Shown here one piece after another: positions 60,857 through 64,000 of a stretch of DNA of 64,000 bases (the stretch's first letter is position 1; the number at the start of each line of letters is the position of its first letter). This stretch comes from Erythrobacter aureus (lineage in GTDB: Bacteria; Pseudomonadota; Alphaproteobacteria; Sphingomonadales; Sphingomonadaceae). The position numbers and the translations under genes are program-made. The DNA is taken from positions 2,805,001-2,869,000 of the forward strand of contig NZ_CP031357.1 in the NCBI RefSeq assembly GCF_003355455.1, in the 5' to 3' direction. The notes under the pieces are model-generated. The model ran no database searches and was not told the origin of the DNA. It worked only from the letters and a program-made list of their open reading frames with translations.

Positions 60857-60985
60857 TTTCGTCCAAAGGACTTTGCGGAAAACCGCCAATCTACGCTGCG
60901 GCACGATATCCACCTGATATTGCTATAGATAATTGAAACCTGCCTACGCAGGAATCTGCCTTTCCGACGCCAGAGTTTCTCTTCG

Positions 60986-61036
60986 TTTGCTTACAATGTG
61001 CTTACATTGCCAACCGGAATCGCTTGTGTAAGCAAA
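60986..61036. repeat. Iterated GCTTACA sites upstream of the integrase
   Basis: Three copies of GCTTACA lie within 51 bases. The first is in TTTGCTTACA (60986-60995), the second at 61000-61006, and the third is inverted in TGTAAGCAAA (61027-61036), exactly complementary to the first over 10 bases. CAATGT-GCTT-ACATTG (60994-61009) is a further palindrome. They may be integrase arm-type or excisionase sites. Confidence 0.5.
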
Positions 61037-61058
61037 TTGCCGAGAAAGGCAGGACAGC

Positions 61059-62318
61059 ATGAGCAAACTCACCAAGCGCAGTGTCGACAGCATGGCCATT
61101 CCCGCGAAGGGGCAGATATTTCTGTGGGATGAAGAGCTTCGTGGGTTCGGTGTCAGGGCCATGCCCTCGGGCCTCAAGGTCTTCGTGCTCCAGTACCGCA
61201 ATGAAGAAGGGCGCAGTCGGCGGATCGTGCTTGCTCGTTATGGCGTCCTGACGGTCGAGCAGGCACGCAAGCAAGCCATTATGAAACTGGGTTCAGTCGC
61301 CAGTGGTGCCGACCCGGCAGAAGAGCGTGCGCAGTCGCGGGCAGCGATTACCATTGGCGAGGTTTGCAATTGGTATCTCGAGAATGCCGAGTCAGGGAAA
61401 CTGCTGGGCCGCAAGCACAGGCCGATCAAGGCTTCATCGCTGGCGATGGATCGCAGCTGCATCGAGACACATATCAAACCGTTGGTCGGTAACCGCCAAG
61501 TCCGCCATCTGCGCACTGCGGACATTGAGAAGATGCAATCAGATATTGCAGTTGGACGGACAGCCAAGCTGAGGCGTGCAAGAGGTCGCAGCGGCCGGAC
61601 CACCGGAGGCCCTGGTGTTGCAGGTCGAGCCGTAGCCACCCTGCGAAGCATCCTTGCCCATGCCCTGCGCTATGACCTGGTCGAGAACAATCCGGCGGCA
61701 GGTGTTCGCAAGATCGCCGCAAAGCCGCGCACGCGGCGACTGAGCGCCGAAGAAATCCGGGAACTCGGCAAAGCCTTCCCGATAGCTGAGCGCAATGGCG
61801 AAAACCCGACCGGCCTTGCCGCGATACGAGTCCTGCTCCTGACAGGCTATCGGATCTCCGAAGTGATCGGCATGGAGCGCGGCTGGCTTCATGCCGATAA
61901 AGGTTTCGTGCACTTTCCCGATACCAAGACCGATGGCCAGATCAGACCGATCGGCGAGTCTGCGATCTCGGTCCTGACTTCGGTTCCACAAAAGCGTGGC
62001 CTGCCGCTTTTCTTTCCCTCCGATCTTGTCGACCGCCCCTTCTCCGCTGTTCCACAAGTTCTACGCACACTCTGTGCGATTGCAGGCATCGAAGGTGTTT
62101 CGCCACACATTTTACGCCATACTTTTGGCAGCGTGGCAGGGGACTTGGGCTTCTCGGAACTGACCATTGCCGGACTGCTCGGGCATGGTGCACGCGGTTC
62201 AACCCAGACCTACGTCCACCTTGATGAGGCCTTGCGCTTGGCTGCCAATCGCGTTTCGGAGAAGATCGCCAACTTGCTCGATGGACGCGACATCGCAATT
62301 CTCGATATCGCCGCTTAG
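61059..62318 (+). CDS. Tyrosine-type site-specific integrase
   Basis: 419 residues. The N-terminal DUF4102-type DNA-binding part (LTKRSVDSMAIPAKGQIFLWDEELRGFGVR) is followed by a SAM-like core-binding region and the catalytic domain. Catalytic residues: Arg in LTGYRISEVIG, HxxR in SPHILRHTFG, His in GLLGHGARG and Tyr in TQTYVHLDEAL. AGGA lies shortly before ATG 61059. It sits next to a tRNA-Thr 3' fragment, so the element probably integrated there. It is probably an island integrase; no phage genes are seen in the window. Confidence 0.93.
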   Translation: MSKLTKRSVDSMAIPAKGQIFLWDEELRGFGVRAMPSGLKVFVLQYRNEEGRSRRIVLARYGVLTVEQARKQAIMKLGSVASGADPAEERAQSRAAITIGEVCNWYLENAESGKLLGRKHRPIKASSLAMDRSCIETHIKPLVGNRQVRHLRTADIEKMQSDIAVGRTAKLRRARGRSGRTTGGPGVAGRAVATLRSILAHALRYDLVENNPAAGVRKIAAKPRTRRLSAEEIRELGKAFPIAERNGENPTGLAAIRVLLLTGYRISEVIGMERGWLHADKGFVHFPDTKTDGQIRPIGESAISVLTSVPQKRGLPLFFPSDLVDRPFSAVPQVLRTLCAIAGIEGVSPHILRHTFGSVAGDLGFSELTIAGLLGHGARGSTQTYVHLDEALRLAANRVSEKIANLLDGRDIAILDIAA

Positions 62319-62329
62319 CCGTTCAATGC

Positions 62330-62566
62330 TCAATCCCCGGTCGGCTGATAGGCCAAGGCTGGCTGAACATTTGTCAGCGCCGAACTGATCCGCCGAAGGC
62401 TGTTCTGGGCCGACTTGCCAAGCATAAGCCCATTCGATTTCTCCGCCGGATCTACATATCCAACAAACTCGAACCGGCTATCGTTGCGAACGAAGGTTCG
62501 CGCGACGTGGCTGATCCTTTCGCCAAAGCCGCAAATCCCTACCCTGATTTTCCCAAGTACTGTCAT
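62330..62566 (-). pseudogene. Truncated Gfo/Idh/MocA family oxidoreductase (N-terminal remnant)
   Basis: 78 residues starting MTVLGKIRVGICGFGERISH and reaching FEFVGYVDPAE. This is the Rossmann NAD(P)-binding start of Gfo/Idh/MocA enzymes, which normally have 330-400 residues. The rest is missing. After about base 62455 the sequence no longer looks like the family, and the frame stops 12 bases from the integrase stop. The start overlaps the glucokinase stop region (62563-62565) by a few bases, so it was the next gene in the glk-nagA transcript before truncation. Confidence 0.65.
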
Positions 62567-63561
62567 TCGGTGATCGCCCCTGTCGTTCGGAGCCGCATCC
62601 AATGTGCTGCTCCCAAGATTCCAATATCATCGCGGCGAACCATCATGATCGGAACATCACTGATCCGCCCCGCCATCGGCTCATTGGCATTAAGTCCTGC
62701 GTAAAAGGCCGGTGAGCGCAAAAAGCTCTCGATCCGCGGGGTTACGCCACCGGAGATGTAGATGCCTCCGCGCGGACTGAGCATGACCGCCAGATTGCCC
62801 AACAGATTGGCCAGAACGCTCACGACAAGCTGAACCGCGGCGTAAGCGCTTTCCTCGCCATCGACTGCCTGACTGACCACTTCAGAGGGAGCCAGTTCGT
62901 TGTCTTCGAGTCCGAGAACGCGCCTTACAGCTGAGTAGGTCGCGGCAATGCCAGGGCCTGAAAGAATGCGCTCGACCCGGACAAAGCCATTACTTTCAGC
63001 AAGCAGGCCAAGAACTTCAAACTCAAGACCTCGATGGGCGCCTAGGCGCGTCTGACCCAGTTCGGTTGGGAACACCTGCAGGGATGGCCCGAAACCGGAT
63101 CTGATCGCGGCGCCCAGCCCTGTCCCAACCCCCATTGCAATTGCCAAACCATCTGTTTGCGGATCGCCTTCAGTGAGCTGCAGTACTTCGTTTGGCGAAA
63201 GGTGCTGCGTGCCAATTGCGACCGCATGGTAATCATTCAATGGGAATACTTCGATCCCGGGGAATCGATCGGGCAGTTGATCGAAACCGTAGTCCCACGG
63301 GACATTGGTCGCGAGCACCTTGCCCTCCGATACCGCCCCGGCTACCGCCGCGCTGAACCGTACCGGCGCGTCGCAACCGGTCTCGTTGCAATAGAGCTCC
63401 AAGATATCGGACAGGCCGGAAAATTCGGCGCAACGGTATTTGCGAAAGCCGGAAAGGACTGCAGCCCCACCTTCCCAATCGACATGTGCGATGCGAGCAT
63501 GCGTCCCGCCAATGTCGGCAGCCAATTCAGGGCCTCGTACAACTTCCGGGGAGGCGCTCAT
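62563..63561 (-). CDS. glk: Glucokinase (Glk family)
   Basis: 332 residues. The ATP-binding start is LAADIGGTHARIAHVDW, the phosphate/sugar region is NVPWDYGFDQLPD and FPLNDYHAVAIG, and a further block is AMGVGTGLGAAIRSG. It belongs to the bacterial Glk family rather than ROK, as CxCGxxGC is absent. It phosphorylates glucose or, given the adjacent nagA, possibly N-acetylglucosamine or a related sugar. It lies 2 bases from the nagA stop, in the same direction, and is probably co-transcribed. Confidence 0.88.
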   Translation of the reverse strand: MSASPEVVRGPELAADIGGTHARIAHVDWEGGAAVLSGFRKYRCAEFSGLSDILELYCNETGCDAPVRFSAAVAGAVSEGKVLATNVPWDYGFDQLPDRFPGIEVFPLNDYHAVAIGTQHLSPNEVLQLTEGDPQTDGLAIAMGVGTGLGAAIRSGFGPSLQVFPTELGQTRLGAHRGLEFEVLGLLAESNGFVRVERILSGPGIAATYSAVRRVLGLEDNELAPSEVVSQAVDGEESAYAAVQLVVSVLANLLGNLAVMLSPRGGIYISGGVTPRIESFLRSPAFYAGLNANEPMAGRISDVPIMMVRRDDIGILGAAHWMRLRTTGAITE

Positions 63562-63563
63562 GA

Positions 63564-64000
63564 TCAGCCCCGCCCCTGATCGAACGAATGCGCTTGCAGG
63601 TCTCCTGCAACCATTGTGTGCGTGACCTGCAGTTGCTCATCGAAAACTGTGAGATCGGCGCGCCTGCCGACCTGAAGCGTACCAAGTGCACCCTCCAAGC
63701 CCAGAAGCTCAGCCGGACTTCGAGTTGCCATGGCAATCACTTCTTCGGGAAGGAGATCAAGCATCGAGACGGCATTACGAACCGCTTCGGCCATCGAAAG
63801 GGCTGAACCTGCGAGCGTGCCCTCGGCTGTTGCCAGGCGCCCGTCGGAATAGTGAACCTCGGTATTCCCCAACTTGAAGTCGCACAGGTCAGCGCCGACG
63901 TTGGACATGGCGTCGGTGACCAGAATGGTGCGAGGGACTCCGTTTGCCCGCACGGCGAAACGCATCGATGCAGGATCGACATGATGCCCATCCACTATCA
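63564..64000 (-). CDS. nagA: N-acetylglucosamine-6-phosphate deacetylase (5' end outside window)
   Basis: The C-terminal ~145 residues of NagA, open to the right edge. VDGHHVDPASM (metal/substrate His region), LVTDAMSNVG with the catalytic Asp, GTLAGSALSMAEAVRNAV and the family end ADLTVFDEQLQV are clear. It removes the acetyl group of GlcNAc-6-phosphate, the first cytoplasmic step of amino-sugar catabolism after phosphorylation. It is the upstream gene of glk on the minus strand. The rest lies beyond the window. Confidence 0.9.
   Translation of the reverse strand, partial: IVDGHHVDPASMRFAVRANGVPRTILVTDAMSNVGADLCDFKLGNTEVHYSDGRLATAEGTLAGSALSMAEAVRNAVSMLDLLPEEVIAMATRSPAELLGLEGALGTLQVGRRADLTVFDEQLQVTHTMVAGDLQAHSFDQGRG

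Noticed and set aside
1..64000. CRISPR arrays, insertion sequences, rRNA genes, replication origin
   Set aside because: No spaced repeats, transposase genes, rRNA sequences or DnaA-box clusters were seen; the integrase at 61059 is the only mobility gene.

Overview
The window looks like chromosome of a GC-rich alphaproteobacterium of the order Sphingomonadales, most likely an Erythrobacteraceae member (Erythrobacter/Qipengyuania/Altererythrobacter type). This rests on gene families and neighbourhoods: a TonB-dependent receptor, EipA/DUF1134, a ubiquinol-cytochrome c chaperone followed by DUF177 with bamE divergent, hslV-hslU, COQ9, SSB ending in DDDIPF, and a fused cysNC. No database search was run.

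Layout. 1-7.8 kb is housekeeping: an Atm1-type ABC exporter (cut by the left edge), a SulP transporter, hslV-hslU-ACT protein, bamE, a cytochrome bc1 chaperone with DUF177, and ssb with a 50-residue membrane protein. 7.8-19.3 kb holds feoA-feoB, COQ9 with an ankyrin protein, Sco1/SenC, a YcgN-YgjP pair, ribD-ribE-msrQ-like, a possibly Fur-controlled HhH lipoprotein, GNAT, an aromatic/aspartate aminotransferase, EipA and tRNA-Ser(GCU). 19.5-27.5 kb is a signalling block: a PilZ protein, a REC-EAL-REC-LuxR polypeptide broken by a frameshift, and two hybrid histidine kinases. 27.5-34 kb is a compact minus-strand operon: serine hydrolase, metallophosphoesterase, and a giant GMC oxidoreductase-alpha/beta hydrolase fusion (frameshifted), running into a hybrid kinase. 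34-46.6 kb holds 5-oxoprolinase, aldehyde dehydrogenase, a pair of acyl-CoA dehydrogenases, a LuxR regulator, cysD-cysNC (cysNC frameshifted near its end), an AraC regulator and a VOC protein.

46.6-60.2 kb is the most interesting part, an accessory catabolic cluster. A DMFase-beta-like protein is coupled to a DAO-type FAD oxidase. A TonB-dependent receptor is divergent from a TetR regulator. Then come two alpha/beta hydrolases, a DUF6544-like protein, a membrane protein, and an operon of Tat-exported flavin amine oxidase, diheme cytochrome c and cupin. Four similar 22-bp sites with core CGATATTTATCG-like sequence lie at three intergenic regions of this cluster. They overlap or adjoin plausible promoters, so I propose one TetR-controlled regulon for uptake and oxidation of an unidentified amine or amide.

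60.2-64 kb holds a nested inverted repeat, a 45-nt 3' fragment of tRNA-Thr(CGU), a tyrosine integrase, a truncated Gfo/Idh/MocA gene, glucokinase and nagA (cut by the right edge). This is the edge of a genomic island carrying or abutting amino-sugar catabolism genes.

Quality note: three genes each lack exactly one base in a C or G run that would otherwise be about 4 nt long. That pattern fits sequencing error better than three independent mutations.
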